From Bacillota bacterium (lineage in GTDB: Bacteria > Bacillota > Sulfobacillia > Sulfobacillales > Sulfobacillaceae), in NCBI GenBank assembly GCA_021784595.1, contig JAJYHT010000025.1:1-34583 (forward strand): a stretch of DNA of 34,583 nucleotides, read 5' to 3'. The translations under genes were made by a program, and so were the position numbers. The notes beneath the pieces were generated by a model, which did not search any database, was not told where the DNA came from, and was given only the letters and a program-made list of their open reading frames with translations. Positions 1 to 10,200 of this stretch are shown here, one piece after another; positions within the stretch are counted from its first letter, which is position 1, and every line of letters begins with the position of its first letter.

Positions 1-261
<261 letters not shown>

Positions 262-262
262 C

Positions 263-640
263 ATGTCTGGGCGGGAGGCAGTGGATCCGTGGCATGTGCT
301 AGGCGTGCGACCGGGCGCGTCTTCCGAAGAAGTGCGCCGGGCCTACTTGAAAATGGTTCGCTTGCATCATCCTGACTTATATGGAAGCGACGAAGGTTTG
401 CGCCGAGGCCATGAGCAGGTCATGAAAGAAATCAATGCGGCTTACTCTCAAATTAATCAGCTACCGGGGGCTCGTCGTCCTACATACACAGCACGCCAGC
501 ATGCGTCTGCCATGGCGACCCATTGTCAAGAACATGGACGGTGGGTCGCCATCTATTGCACTTACTGTGGCCGGGCGCTCTGTAGCCGGTGCGACCCGAG
601 TTTAAGCGGCGTTTGCCGCGACCATCGCAAAATGCACTAA
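263..640 (+). CDS. J-domain protein with C-terminal B-box-like zinc module
   Basis: A 125-residue protein. Residues 8-67 form a J domain with the HPD motif at 36-38 (HHPDLYG), the loop that stimulates the ATPase of DnaK-type chaperones. Residues 88-121 hold a Cys/His series: C88, H91, C99, C102, C107, C110, C118, H121. This spacing resembles a B-box type zinc finger. The G/F region, the four CXXCXGXG repeats and the substrate-binding domains of true DnaJ are absent, so this is a specialised co-chaperone rather than DnaJ. It starts one base after the upstream stop and is followed within 20 bases by the aldehyde dehydrogenase gene. The client is unknown. Confidence 0.8.
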   Translation: MSGREAVDPWHVLGVRPGASSEEVRRAYLKMVRLHHPDLYGSDEGLRRGHEQVMKEINAAYSQINQLPGARRPTYTARQHASAMATHCQEHGRWVAIYCTYCGRALCSRCDPSLSGVCRDHRKMH

Positions 641-656
641 ACCCAGGAGGAGATTA

Positions 657-2075
657 TTGGTGGATCGGTATGGACTATTCATCAACGGGCAAGAGGAAGC
701 TTCGGCAGCACACTATATTGTGATGCATAAATATCGCCAGGAACCGTTGGCCGAAGTCGCAGAGGCTTCGCAAAAAGATCTGGATTATGCAGTAGAGTCC
801 GCCGCCCTCGCAATTCTTAAGCCGTGGCCGGTATTTGAAAGGTATCGTGCGCTGGAACGTGCGGCGGATTTGTTGGGACAACAAGCGGAGGCTTTTGCGC
901 GGATCATTGCGCAAGAAGCGGGCAAACCGCTAAAGGATGCACGCGTCGAGGTGGCTCGCGGTCAACAAACGCTGCGCTACTCAGCTCTTGCGGCACGCAC
1001 TTTAAAAGGATCAGAAATACCTATTGCGGCAAATCCAGGTTCGGAAACTCGGATGGCTTTTACGATTAGAAAACCCTACGGTGTAACCTTGGCCATTACC
1101 CCCTTCAATTTCCCTTTGAACTTAGTGCTTCATAAGGTTGGGCCGGCTCTGGCAGCCGGCAACCCGGTGGTGTTGAAGCCGGCGCCCGCGGCGCCCATTA
1201 CCTCTTTGCATTTGGCTCGCGTTCTTCATGCCGCCGGAGTACCCGCGGGATGGATCAATGTGGTAACGGGTCAAGGTCCCGAAATCGGAGAACGCTTGGT
1301 GCAGGATTCGCGGGTTAAGCTAATCACCTTTACGGGGTCGGCGGCCGTGGGACAAATCATCCGTGCCCAAGCTGGTTTGCGGCCAGTTCTGTTGGAGCTC
1401 GGCAACAACTCGGCCAACATTGTCCATGAAGATGCCGATATTGAATTGGCGGCCAAAACTTTAGCAGCTAGGGCGTATGGATATGCGGGACAAGTTTGCA
1501 TTGCAGTGCAGCGTATTTACGTGCAGCAAAAGGTGTGGGAACCTTTTCGCCAAGCCATGGTGCAGGCTACTGGAAAATTGGTGGTGGGTGATCCAGAGGA
1601 TCCGGCCACAGATGTAGGCCCGATGATTAATGAGGCTGCCGCTCAGCGTGCGGATCTGTGGTATCACGAGGCGGTCACCGCGGGCGCGCGTCCCATTGTT
1701 TCAGGCGCTCGGCATGGCGTCATGATGCCGCCCATCTTGTTGGAACAGGTGGCACCATCAATGCGTGTGATGTCGGAGGAAGTATTTGCGCCTCTGGCGG
1801 GATTGGTGCCCTATCAGGATGTGGATCAAGCATTCGAATGGGCCAATCAAAGTCGGTATGGGCTGCAAGCAGGCATATTCACTAAAAGTTTAACCGTCGC
1901 AATGCGCGCAGCTAAACAACTCGAAGTAGGAGGGGTCATGATTAACGACAGTAGCTCGTATCGGGCTGACAACATGCCCTACGGGGGAGTCAAGGACTCA
2001 GGCATCGGACGGGAAGGCCCAGAGTTTGCCGTTGAAGAGATGACTTATCCGACCGTGATTGTCTTGAACTTGTAG
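657..2075 (+). CDS. NAD(P)-dependent aldehyde dehydrogenase
   Basis: A 472-residue aldehyde dehydrogenase of normal family length, oxidising an aldehyde to a carboxylate. Visible motifs are PFNFPLNL (cofactor and oxyanion asparagine, near 149), GNPVVLKPAP, FTGS, the general-base glutamate E247 in LLELGNN, and the nucleophile C281 in GQVCIAVQR. The PFNFP signature and sequence drift resemble the lactaldehyde/phosphonoacetaldehyde or non-phosphorylating glyceraldehyde-3-phosphate dehydrogenase side of the superfamily rather than betaine aldehyde dehydrogenases. The substrate cannot be fixed. The TTG start at 657 is chosen because AGGAGG lies at 645-650 with a 6-base spacer; a GTG follows directly at 660. 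It sits in a co-directional run with DNA-repair genes but shows no functional link to them. Confidence 0.88.
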   Translation: MVDRYGLFINGQEEASAAHYIVMHKYRQEPLAEVAEASQKDLDYAVESAALAILKPWPVFERYRALERAADLLGQQAEAFARIIAQEAGKPLKDARVEVARGQQTLRYSALAARTLKGSEIPIAANPGSETRMAFTIRKPYGVTLAITPFNFPLNLVLHKVGPALAAGNPVVLKPAPAAPITSLHLARVLHAAGVPAGWINVVTGQGPEIGERLVQDSRVKLITFTGSAAVGQIIRAQAGLRPVLLELGNNSANIVHEDADIELAAKTLAARAYGYAGQVCIAVQRIYVQQKVWEPFRQAMVQATGKLVVGDPEDPATDVGPMINEAAAQRADLWYHEAVTAGARPIVSGARHGVMMPPILLEQVAPSMRVMSEEVFAPLAGLVPYQDVDQAFEWANQSRYGLQAGIFTKSLTVAMRAAKQLEVGGVMINDSSSYRADNMPYGGVKDSGIGREGPEFAVEEMTYPTVIVLNL

Positions 2076-2084
2076 GAGCTGGCC

Positions 2085-2873
2085 ATGTGGATGGTATTCG
2101 ATGTGGAAACGGTGCCCGATGCGGACGCGGGACGCCGCCGGCTTAATTTAGATCCAAATGTTCCAGACTCTGAGGTGCGCTCTTTGATGATTCAGCATCG
2201 GATTGAGGAAACGGGTGGCAGCAGCTTCATGAAGCCCGCATTTCACCAAGTGGTCGCTATCGCCGCGGCGTTAATTGATGACAATGGCTCGTTGCGAAGG
2301 CTCACTGCCTTGGGCGATTTACATGCCTCTGAAAAGGAATTAGTATCTGAGTTTTTTCGCGTGATAGCCGACGCTCGTCCCCGCCTGGTGGGTTGGAACA
2401 CGGGCGGCTTCGATTTGCCCACCCTCATATTGCGGGGCATGCGCCATGGTGTCACCGCCCGGGCCTTTTATCAAGTAGGCGAGCCCTATCACGGATATCG
2501 AAAGCGATTCGATGAGGAATCCCACATCGATTTGATGGACGTGTTGAGCGGATATGGAGCAACAGCGCGGTTATCGCTCGACGAAATGGCATCTGTGCTC
2601 AAAGTCCCGGGCAAGCTCGAAGTGACCGGGAATGATGTCTTGAGTTTGCATGAGGAGGGCAAGATTAAGGATATTCGCGCCTATTGCGAGCTCGATGTTT
2701 TAACCACATCGTTGATATTCGCCCTGTATGCGACGCATCGCGGGTGGTTTGACGAGGAACGACAGGGGACGTTTTACCATAGCGTGCGTCAATTTTTAGA
2801 TCAACATGCGGACCCGCATTGGCAAAAGTTTTTATCTTCTTGGACTCACTTGAATCGGGGTGCCTATGAATGA
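2085..2873 (+). CDS. Predicted DEDDy 3'-5' exonuclease (PolB exonuclease-like)
   Basis: A 262-residue stand-alone exonuclease domain related to the proofreading domain of family B DNA polymerases. Exo I is FDVETVPD with D6 and E8, Exo II is GWNTGGFDLPTL with D110, and Exo III is Y200-CEL-D204, the YX3D form that marks the DEDDy class. These acidic residues bind two metal ions and hydrolyse 3'-terminal nucleotides. No polymerase domain is attached. The start at 2085 lies ten bases after the aldehyde dehydrogenase stop. The 3' end overlaps the recQ start by 14 bases, so the exonuclease and helicase are translationally coupled and likely act on the same DNA intermediates. The role is inferred from family and neighbour only. 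Confidence 0.8.
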   Translation: MWMVFDVETVPDADAGRRRLNLDPNVPDSEVRSLMIQHRIEETGGSSFMKPAFHQVVAIAAALIDDNGSLRRLTALGDLHASEKELVSEFFRVIADARPRLVGWNTGGFDLPTLILRGMRHGVTARAFYQVGEPYHGYRKRFDEESHIDLMDVLSGYGATARLSLDEMASVLKVPGKLEVTGNDVLSLHEEGKIKDIRAYCELDVLTTSLIFALYATHRGWFDEERQGTFYHSVRQFLDQHADPHWQKFLSSWTHLNRGAYE

Positions 2874-4926
2874 CACGACGTTTGGCCTGATGCGGCAGGT
2901 CGATGACTTGTTGCACCACCGCTTTGGACTGCGCGCATTTCGCACCCCGCAAAAGGAAATTATCCTTAAGGCGTTGGGCGGGGAGTCCCAATTGGCCATC
3001 TTGCCTACGGGATCCGGCAAATCCCTCTGCTACCAACTGCCGAGCTTGTTGTTGCCCCATCCTACGATAGTCATCTCGCCGTTGATTGCACTTATGAAGG
3101 ATCAGGTTGATAGTTTGGCCGCCAAAGGCATTAGCGCGCATGCCTTGACCGGTAGTTTATCCACCACTGAACAGCAGCAAATATTGGACGATTGGGCCTG
3201 TCATGCGGTGCCCCTCATTTATCTGGCGCCTGAACGGCTGTCGCATCCGCTGGTGATTGCGGGACTGCGACGCGGTCTAAAAATTAGTTTATTGGTTGTT
3301 GATGAAGCGCACTGCATATCGGAATGGGGGCACGATTTTCGGCCGGACTACCGTCGTATTCGAGAATTTCGAGAGTTGGCTGACAATCCTCCGGTCATGG
3401 CTTTGACTGCTACCGCGCCTGCACGGGTGCGTCGCGACATCGTGTATCAGTTGGGAACCCCGCAATCTCCCTTGGTGACACACGAAACATCGGTGGATCG
3501 GCCTAATCTACACTTGGGTGTCCGAATTGCGGTCTCGTCGCGAGAGCAACGCCGATTAATGACAGAAGCCATTGAAGACAATCCGCATCCCACCATTGTC
3601 TATGCGGGAACACGACGGCAGGCCGAAGAATGGGGAGAATGGCTCAGGGGCAGTCAGTCGCGCAGGGTTCGAGTCTATCATGCTGGCCTTGGCCCACAAG
3701 TCAGGAAAGATGTGCAAGAGGGCTTTACGGCGGGAACGATTCCCATTGTGGTCGCAACTACGGCATTTGGGATGGGGATTAACCGCAGCGATGTAGGACT
3801 GGTGATCCATGTTGCAGTGCCCGAATCGCTCGCCTCTTACTATCAGGAAGTTGGACGAGCTGGACGTGATGGATTGCCGGCCAAGGCGCGCATGATTATC
3901 CGGTACCGTGATTTCGAACAGCGGGAAATGCGGCTCAGAAGTTCTGAGCCGGACCCTGCCCACATAATGCGCATGGTATCCGCTATGGCAGAGCTCCCTG
4001 TCAATCGCCAAGTAAGGTGGGAACTCGACGATGAAGAAATGCTGGGACCGATTGTGCTGGCCGCGCTGCATGATATGCAAATGGTGAAGGTGGGAGACAA
4101 ATCAGGTCGTGCAATTGCTGTGACCAGAAAGGCAGATTTTGATGCCTTGACAGTGCCCTCGATTGTGCACAGACTGCGGCAGCAACATCAATATCGGATG
4201 GAACAGTTTCGCTTCATGAAAGAGTATGTGTTTAGCGAGATGTGTCGGCGACAAGTAATCGGGCAGTACTTTGGGCAAACACTCTTACCCGCGCCCGATG
4301 TTTGTTGCGACATTTGCGACGGTCGCCAGCACCCGCAGTTGAGAAACACGGTCCCTGACTGGTCTGTGGTTACAGAACTGCGCCAATGGCGTGCGGAGGT
4401 CGCCAGACAGACTGGTGTCGCACCTTACATTGTGTTAACCGACAAGGCAATTCAATCCATGGCCTTGGCATTGCCTAAAACGCTCGATGATCTTCAATTA
4501 TGTCCGGGCATTGGTCCAGTTAAACGAGACCGTTACGGTGCCCAATTGCTGGAGATCTTGCGGCCATTTGCCGTTCAGAGACCGATGGCAGGGGATGCCA
4601 GCGAAGTTCTGCAAACCCCCAAAACGTTGGCTATTGCTATGTTTCGGGAAGGCATTCCAATATCTGAAGTGCAACGGCGCATTGATCGCGCTCATACTAC
4701 CGTAATGGGCTATCTGACAGAGTGGATCGATACCCGCAGCGCCGAAGAGTGGGCTCATTATGTATTCCGGATGATGCCCGCTGACTCTTACCGGCAGATT
4801 GCCGAAGTCTTTGGACGGATCGGTGCCGACCGCTTACGTCCAGTGTATGACGGGCTGTCGCAGGCATTCCCCTACGACATGCTGCGAATTGCACAATCTG
4901 TGTTTAGAAAAGGCGTGCATCTCTAA
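2860..4926 (+). CDS. recQ: ATP-dependent DNA helicase RecQ
   Basis: A 688-residue superfamily 2 helicase that unwinds DNA 3' to 5' in recombination and fork repair. Walker A is PTGSGKS with K54, and motif II is DEAHCISEWGHDFR starting at D148. Motif VI lies around QEVGRAGRDG. The RecQ zinc site is present: C462 in CRRQVIGQYFG and C482/C483/C486 in VCCDIC. An HRDC domain follows around 510-570, with LPKTLDDLQLCPGIGPVKRDRYG. The last 110 residues form an extra helical tail with a helix-turn-helix-like stretch, as in long Bacillus-type RecQ proteins. The start is GTG 2860 or ATG 2866, both inside the exonuclease gene. Confidence 0.95.
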   Translation: MPMNDTTFGLMRQVDDLLHHRFGLRAFRTPQKEIILKALGGESQLAILPTGSGKSLCYQLPSLLLPHPTIVISPLIALMKDQVDSLAAKGISAHALTGSLSTTEQQQILDDWACHAVPLIYLAPERLSHPLVIAGLRRGLKISLLVVDEAHCISEWGHDFRPDYRRIREFRELADNPPVMALTATAPARVRRDIVYQLGTPQSPLVTHETSVDRPNLHLGVRIAVSSREQRRLMTEAIEDNPHPTIVYAGTRRQAEEWGEWLRGSQSRRVRVYHAGLGPQVRKDVQEGFTAGTIPIVVATTAFGMGINRSDVGLVIHVAVPESLASYYQEVGRAGRDGLPAKARMIIRYRDFEQREMRLRSSEPDPAHIMRMVSAMAELPVNRQVRWELDDEEMLGPIVLAALHDMQMVKVGDKSGRAIAVTRKADFDALTVPSIVHRLRQQHQYRMEQFRFMKEYVFSEMCRRQVIGQYFGQTLLPAPDVCCDICDGRQHPQLRNTVPDWSVVTELRQWRAEVARQTGVAPYIVLTDKAIQSMALALPKTLDDLQLCPGIGPVKRDRYGAQLLEILRPFAVQRPMAGDASEVLQTPKTLAIAMFREGIPISEVQRRIDRAHTTVMGYLTEWIDTRSAEEWAHYVFRMMPADSYRQIAEVFGRIGADRLRPVYDGLSQAFPYDMLRIAQSVFRKGVHL

Positions 4927-4992
4927 AACGGCACGCCATGGATAAGTGGGGTCCCCTATAATGAACTCTTCCGCCACCTAATCCCTTTGGGG

Positions 4993-5029
4993 TTGGGGTG
5001 GGAGTTAGGGACTTGGCCCCAATTTTTTT
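4993..5029 (+). terminator. Possible intrinsic terminator after recQ
   Basis: TTGGGG at 4993-4998 can pair with CCCCAA at 5017-5022, and seven T residues follow directly at 5023-5029. The loop is 18 bases and the stem only 6 bp, so the structure is modest. An alternative TTGGGG at 4987-4992 could use the same right arm, and a competing hairpin, CCACCTAATCCC against GGGGTTGGGGTGG, lies just before. The position, about 70 bases after the recQ stop, suits the end of the left operon. Confidence 0.4.
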
Positions 5030-5396
5030 GGCTCATTGATCCCTGCGCCAAAGCCGTCCACTCGCTTGTCCCCGTGGTAGGAGTCCCCGCCAAACCCGCT
5101 GATCTAATTGTCCATGGGATGATACGTGGTTATGGTTCCTGGCATTTTGTGATGCCGCATTCATTTGGACAACATCAAGTCTTTATAGGTCGAGTGAATG
5201 ATGAGGTTATCCGGAGCGCTCGACGTGGAGCGCAGATGAGTCATTTCTTACCCAATTCTCATGGGTGATATGACAAAATAAGACAATAACTGTAGTTGGC
5301 CATCGAATATGCTATATGACGTAAACTTTTGGCGGAGGACTGCAAGGGGGCAGTTAGGGAGGGAACAGCGGGCGGGCACAAGGGAGGATGATCTGG
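5030..5396. other. Gap without a recognisable gene
   Basis: Between the recQ terminator and the small membrane protein. A plus-strand open frame of 93 codons crosses 4987-5268, but it starts inside the terminator, has no ribosome binding site and matches no family I know. I treat it as chance. The only supported signal is AGGGAGG at 5381-5387, the ribosome binding site of the next gene. Confidence 0.5.
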
Positions 5397-5786
5397 ATGC
5401 GCTTGGCATCGTTTATCTTCGGTCTTTTTGGAACCCTGACGGGAATTGCCATTACGTTGTTGGAAATTTGGCTAAGACGGTTGAATCCTCTGATATCGCC
5501 CCAAACCTCATCGGTTGAGGCTTTGCGCTCATTAGCTTTAATCTGGGCGGTATTAACCTCTTGTACCGCTATGGCTGTTGTGTTCAAGCGCCCTGGACTA
5601 GCCGGAGCACTGATCGCTTTGGCTGTAGGTTTAGAGTACTTCGGAAGTCCAGTGTTTTGGATATTCCCGTTGATCTTTTGGATCATCGCGTTTGGTTTCG
5701 CCGCAGGCAGTCGACTGTGGTCGCGTGCCCTCCCCACGGTTGCAGAAGATCCTAAAGGATCTTCGCATTTGGGAGATGTGGGCTAG
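5397..5786 (+). CDS. Small integral membrane protein of unknown function
   Basis: About 129 residues with four hydrophobic stretches: an N-terminal segment (FIFGLFGTLTGIAITLL), a second (LALIWAVLTSCTAMAVVF), a third (GLAGALIALAVGLEYF) and a fourth (FWIFPLIFWIIAFGFAAG). A short charged tail follows. I do not recognise the family. The start is placed at ATG 5397 because AGGGAGG at 5381-5387 leaves a 9-base spacer. The upstream in-frame ATG at 5388 abuts that site and would have no spacer. The 3' end overlaps a perfect 20-bp inverted repeat, and the gene converges on the terpene cyclase gene with only 3 bases between stops. Confidence 0.65.
   Translation: MRLASFIFGLFGTLTGIAITLLEIWLRRLNPLISPQTSSVEALRSLALIWAVLTSCTAMAVVFKRPGLAGALIALAVGLEYFGSPVFWIFPLIFWIIAFGFAAGSRLWSRALPTVAEDPKGSSHLGDVG
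5745..5764. repeat. Perfect inverted repeat, possible bidirectional terminator
   Basis: GAAGATCCT at 5745-5753 and AGGATCTTC at 5756-5764 are exact reverse complements with 2 bases between. It lies in the last codons of the membrane protein gene and just past the end of the convergent minus-strand cyclase gene, where a shared terminator is expected. No strong T-run follows on either strand, so the terminator role is a guess. Confidence 0.4.
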
Positions 5787-5789
5787 GCG

Positions 5790-6845
5790 TTAGGGAGCGC
5801 GGCCCACTCTAGCCGCCAACCAGACACCGATGCTGATGCTTCCCCCGCTGGCTAAAAGACTGCAGGTGGACCGGTCGATTTGGTGTCGAACTTTTTGATC
5901 GGACAAGTAAAAACCTAATAGCCCTCTTGACACATAACGGTGAAATGCGGCATCCGGCAACTTTTTCGATTCATTTAATGCCGTCCGATAAATATGCTGT
6001 AAACGTGCGGTGGCGGTCGCGTAATCTTGGTAATAGCTGACGAAATTGAGATCTCCACCTACCAAGTCTTCTTCTCGATCAATAAGGTAATCAAGAAGGA
6101 TGTGAAGTGACCCAATCCAAGGAAAGTAAAGATTTAATACGAGATTGACGGTTTGCCGGGTTGGAAGCTCTGTCTGCGCTAAGTTCAGCAACGCAAACAA
6201 TCCGAGCGTGGAACCGGCCGCCGCAGCGAATTCCCACCAGTAAATTCCCCATTGCTCACCGTGTTCTTCACGATACCAGGCTTCCAGGCGAGGGACACGC
6301 TCGACTACCGGACCATGTTTGAATACCTGGAGATCGACGTACAGTCGCGCCAGGCGGGATAAGGACTCTGATATCATTGAAAAACCTGGGAACTGCTGCA
6401 AACTTTCGTGGCATGCATGAACTAATCGGGAAATATAGCCTCCATCATCTTGATGGGGATGCAGAGCATAGTAGTCTCGAATGGGTGATCCGGGGGACAC
6501 TGCGTCAAGCAGGGATTGATGCAGCCAACGGAGGTCTTCAGGATCTTGGGAAGGGCCGCGGTCGGTAACGGTGTCCAAATAATCGCAGAGGGTTTGGTAG
6601 GGAACTAGAAATTGCATCACATGTCCCGCGGGGTCTCGCGAAGGTGCCCCAAAAACTCCGCCGCCCTCACAATGAAATTGTTTGAAGGTTAAAGAATTCA
6701 AGGCTTGATCCCGTAATTCAGGATGCGGGATACGTTCGGCCCAGGAACGGATTTCATTCAAAGAACGTATGACCGCAGGTCGCACCGAGCGAAAATATTC
6801 TGTCCCCCATCGCCAAGATCGAAAGAATTCAGTTGCCGTAGACAT
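5790..6845 (-). CDS. ytpB: DUF2600/YtpB-like class I terpene cyclase
   Basis: About 351 residues matching the DUF2600 family, whose studied Bacillus member YtpB converts a linear C35 prenyl diphosphate to tetraprenyl-beta-curcumene, the first step to sesquarterpenes. The family-typical PYQTLCDYLDTVTDRG (D88, D91) is present and likely binds magnesium and diphosphate. Other typical parts are FKQFHCEGGGVFG near 54-66, WWEFAAAAGSTLGLFALL, and DYLIDREED followed by LNFVSYY. The start is set at ATG 6845 (MSTATEFF), which has an AAGGCAGG-like site 7 bases upstream. The ATG at 6869 lacks a ribosome binding site. No second cyclase (tetraprenyl-beta-curcumene cyclase or squalene-hopene type) or prenyl synthase lies in the window, so the final product is open. 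Confidence 0.82.
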   Translation of the reverse strand: MSTATEFFRSWRWGTEYFRSVRPAVIRSLNEIRSWAERIPHPELRDQALNSLTFKQFHCEGGGVFGAPSRDPAGHVMQFLVPYQTLCDYLDTVTDRGPSQDPEDLRWLHQSLLDAVSPGSPIRDYYALHPHQDDGGYISRLVHACHESLQQFPGFSMISESLSRLARLYVDLQVFKHGPVVERVPRLEAWYREEHGEQWGIYWWEFAAAAGSTLGLFALLNLAQTELPTRQTVNLVLNLYFPWIGSLHILLDYLIDREEDLVGGDLNFVSYYQDYATATARLQHIYRTALNESKKLPDAAFHRYVSRGLLGFYLSDQKVRHQIDRSTCSLLASGGSISIGVWLAARVGRAP

Positions 6846-7203
6846 GTATATGCCTGCCTTTCTACGCATGTTTGCTGCATTTGGTACCGTTCGCCGCTGG
6901 ATTGCAGGGCCATCGCCTTACGATCGTAACTAGCCTAACACTTTTGGGCATTATTTCATGCTGCAAAACACGGAAAATTGTCCAGGCATCAAGGCTTTTT
7001 AAGGTATGATTTCGAATCAACTCATTTAGGGATTATCTCTTAGTCTATGCGTGCACCATCTCGTTATTGTCTGCTTGACGATGTCGGTACGGGTCCGGTT
7101 TAGGGTGGGCGACAGCACCCACGCGCTGGTGCAGCAACAGAACAGGACTACTGTCAAACACCTGTTTTCTGTCCTGTCTTGGGGCCCTAGATCACGAGTA
7201 ATA
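6846..7203. other. Gap with upstream region of the terpene cyclase
   Basis: Leader and presumed promoter of the minus-strand cyclase lie here, but no convincing -35/-10 pair stands out. Near the left end of the tricorn terminator an imperfect hairpin can form from ACAGGAC and GTCCTGT (about 7143-7175, 22-base loop). No gene is seen. Confidence 0.4.
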
Positions 7204-7227
7204 AGAGAAGGGGAAGCCCCCTTCTCT
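7204..7227 (-). terminator. Terminator hairpin after the tricorn gene
   Basis: AGAGAAGGGG at 7204-7213 pairs perfectly with CCCCTTCTCT at 7218-7227, leaving a 4-base loop. It begins 7 bases past the stop codon of the minus-strand tricorn gene. On the minus strand the stem runs into TTATT, a weak T-tract, so the placement is convincing and the T-tract less so. Confidence 0.65.
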
Positions 7228-7234
7228 TTAGTGT

Positions 7235-10200
7235 CTAAAACCGAGGTCGGAGCGGCGGCGCGCCCAAGTGTGGGCGAGGTCCAAAATCCGGCAGTCCCGA
7301 CGGATGTTCATCGAGTAATTTCAGAACTTCTTGCACGGCTCTATGCAGTTGGGCATCACGACCCGTGACATAATCCTCTGGAGTATTGTCGACAACAATG
7401 TCAGGATCGACGCCATGGTTTTCCACACCCCAGCCCACATCAACAAACCAATACGAAAATTCTGGTTGGGTGGTGATGGTGCCATCGACCAAGGCGTATC
7501 TGACATCGATGCCGATAACGCCCCCCCAAGTGCGGGTGCCAATCAAGGGACCAAGATGCATCAGTTGAAAAGCATGACTGAAAATATCGCCATCCGACCC
7601 TGCGTTTTGATTGGTCAAGGCGACCACTGGGCCGGCCGGACTTTCGGCCGGATAGGGGGCAGCTTGACCCCAGCGCGGAACATCGTACCCTATCCGTTTG
7701 CGACTCAGAGTTTGTAGCAGCAATGGTGAAACATGGCCCCCGCCGTTGTAGCGAATATCGATGATGAGAGCCTCGTGGCTGACTTCGGCCAAATAGGCGC
7801 GATAAAATTCGGAAAAGCCGTGGGCGCCCATGTCGGGGATATGCACGTATCCTACGCGTCCCATGGAGGCGTCTTTGACATATTGACGGTTTTTATCGGT
7901 CCATTCCCGGTACCGGGCATACATCTCCTGAGATAAGGGCACTATGACTGCGGTGCGCGATTGGGACGGGTCTTGACTGCTTTGAATGGTCAAGGCTACG
8001 GGTTCGTCCGCCTTATCTATCAGCCATGCCTGCGGTGGAACTTCAGCACTGACCGGGTGGCCGTCCACAGCCCGGATTAGGTCTCCTGGATGGACGTTCA
8101 CCCCAGGACTGTGCAACGGAGAATCGCCCTGCTTCTCAAAAGAATCTCCCGACACAATATGGGTAATCCGATATCCATGGTATTTGTCGTCCCACACCAT
8201 ATCGGCCGCCAAGAGGCCAATTCGGTGGCGGGGCTCTGTGGCGTAATCCCCTCCCATCTCGTAGGCGTGGGAGGTTGCCAGCTCTCCTTGCATTTCCCAC
8301 ATGAGATCGGATAGTTCGCCGCGCGTCGCCACCCGGGGCAACAGGGCCAGATAGCGTTGGTATACTTGTTGCCAGTCCACCCCTGACATATTGGCGGACC
8401 AGAAGTTATGGCGCATTAGTCGCCAGGCTTCGCGAAGCATTTGCGTCCACTCGGCGCCCCGGTCTATTCGCAATGTGATGCGGTCCAAATTTACCAGACC
8501 GCTGTCACGCCCGGGCTTGGTTTCTTTGGGATCTATCTTTTGGTCGCTCTTTAATATCCGCAGTCGGGTGCCTTGACGAACAGTGAGAATGGTGTGGTCG
8601 GCATTGATCCCAAAGTTCGAGACTTTCTCGGCGACCACTTCGGATTTAAGAGTATCGAGATGAAATCCATGCAAGGTGGCCTTGCCTTCCGGATCAGATC
8701 CAAAAATGTCATGCGACAGGCGTCCTTCTGGTTCTACCGTGGTCCAAAATACCCTGTCGGCCGAAGCGGCCAACTCCATATATTGGCCTTCATCAACGGG
8801 AAATGCCAAGATACGGTTTTGAATGCCATCGAGGTCGATTTCTATCGGTTGGGGACTGTCGGACGGCTCTGTTGACTCGTGCGCTTTGGGAGACTCGATA
8901 AGGGGTTTGGGTTGGAGCAAAAACGGCGAGGTTAGAGTGTTCTGCAAGGGGATGACATAAGGCTTGCCACCTTTGACAAAACCATAGTCAAACCGCAGGG
9001 TGTCCATCACGGGGTTAAAGGTTCGGTAAGAGAGGAAATAGAGGTAGCGGCCCTTAGGGTCAAATACCGGATCCGCATCGATAAATTTTGGTGCGGTGAC
9101 TTCGTAAGAGAGATTGTCCGATAAATTGTATAGTTTAATACAGCTCGTACGGTCCGACATAGGGAACCCGTAGGCCAGCCACCGGCTGTCGGGAGACCAG
9201 TCGAGTCCAGTAATGCGTGATTGCGGAGAGGTATCCACGTGCTTAAGGGTATAGGCCTTAAGGTCGGCAATCCATAGTTCCAACCGTTGATTGGTCAACG
9301 CAGCAAACTGTCCATCGGGGGAAACTTTGAGAGATATCGGATGCCCAATATCGTAACCAACATAGTAGACAGGGGGGCGGTCACCATCAAGATATTGAAT
9401 TTCTAGTCGTTCTTCACCCCCATCATCGGAAACCGCCACCATACCTGCATCATCGGGAAGCCAAGTAGACAAACGATAACGGACCCCATCCGGAGCACCA
9501 ATCTGGTGAGTTGGGCCAGCCCATGGCCCCATTACAAACAACTTGCCACGGGTAGTGACGGCCACGGCAGAGCCATCGCGGTTAACCGCCGCTTCGGTAA
9601 CAAACTTGGCGGATTCCGCATAGAGAGGCTCCCGCTGGGAACGTTGGCTGTGGTAGTCCACCGCAATACGGGTGCTCTCGCCCAGTTCGGGATCAAATAC
9701 AAAGAGATCGGCACCGGCATGATACACAATCCGGTGTCCATCGGTTTTTGCATTGCGGGCATAATAGGTGTCGTGGTCCGTGTGGCGTTTCAAATCAGAA
9801 CCATTGGGCGTCATGGAATAAAGGTTGCCGTAGCCTTCATGGTCGCTTAAAAAGTAGATGCGTTGGGAAAGCCACATCGGAGACGCCAAGTTGCCATCAA
9901 CCCCATCGTAGCGAATAAAATGGCCGGTTCCTTGCGCATCAATCCATAGTTGGCCTGCGGTGCCGCCGCGATAGCGCTTCCACAGAGCAGGGTCTGAGGT
10001 ATAGCGCCCTAGCACTATGCCGCCATGAGGGCCGAAAGCAATACTTTGCGCTGGGCCATAGGGCAAGAGCCGAGGAGTGCCAGCCCCAGTGGGACTGATC
10101 GCATACAATTGAAACCAAGACCGGAAGGGGTTGCCATAATTGGTTGCGGCAATGACTTCACCCTCAGGAGAGAATCCGGCCACGACAGAATTAGCCCCCC

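Noticed and set aside
3556-4080. Minus-strand open frame of 174 codons
   Set aside because: It is antisense to the conserved helicase core of recQ, with no ribosome binding site or family match.
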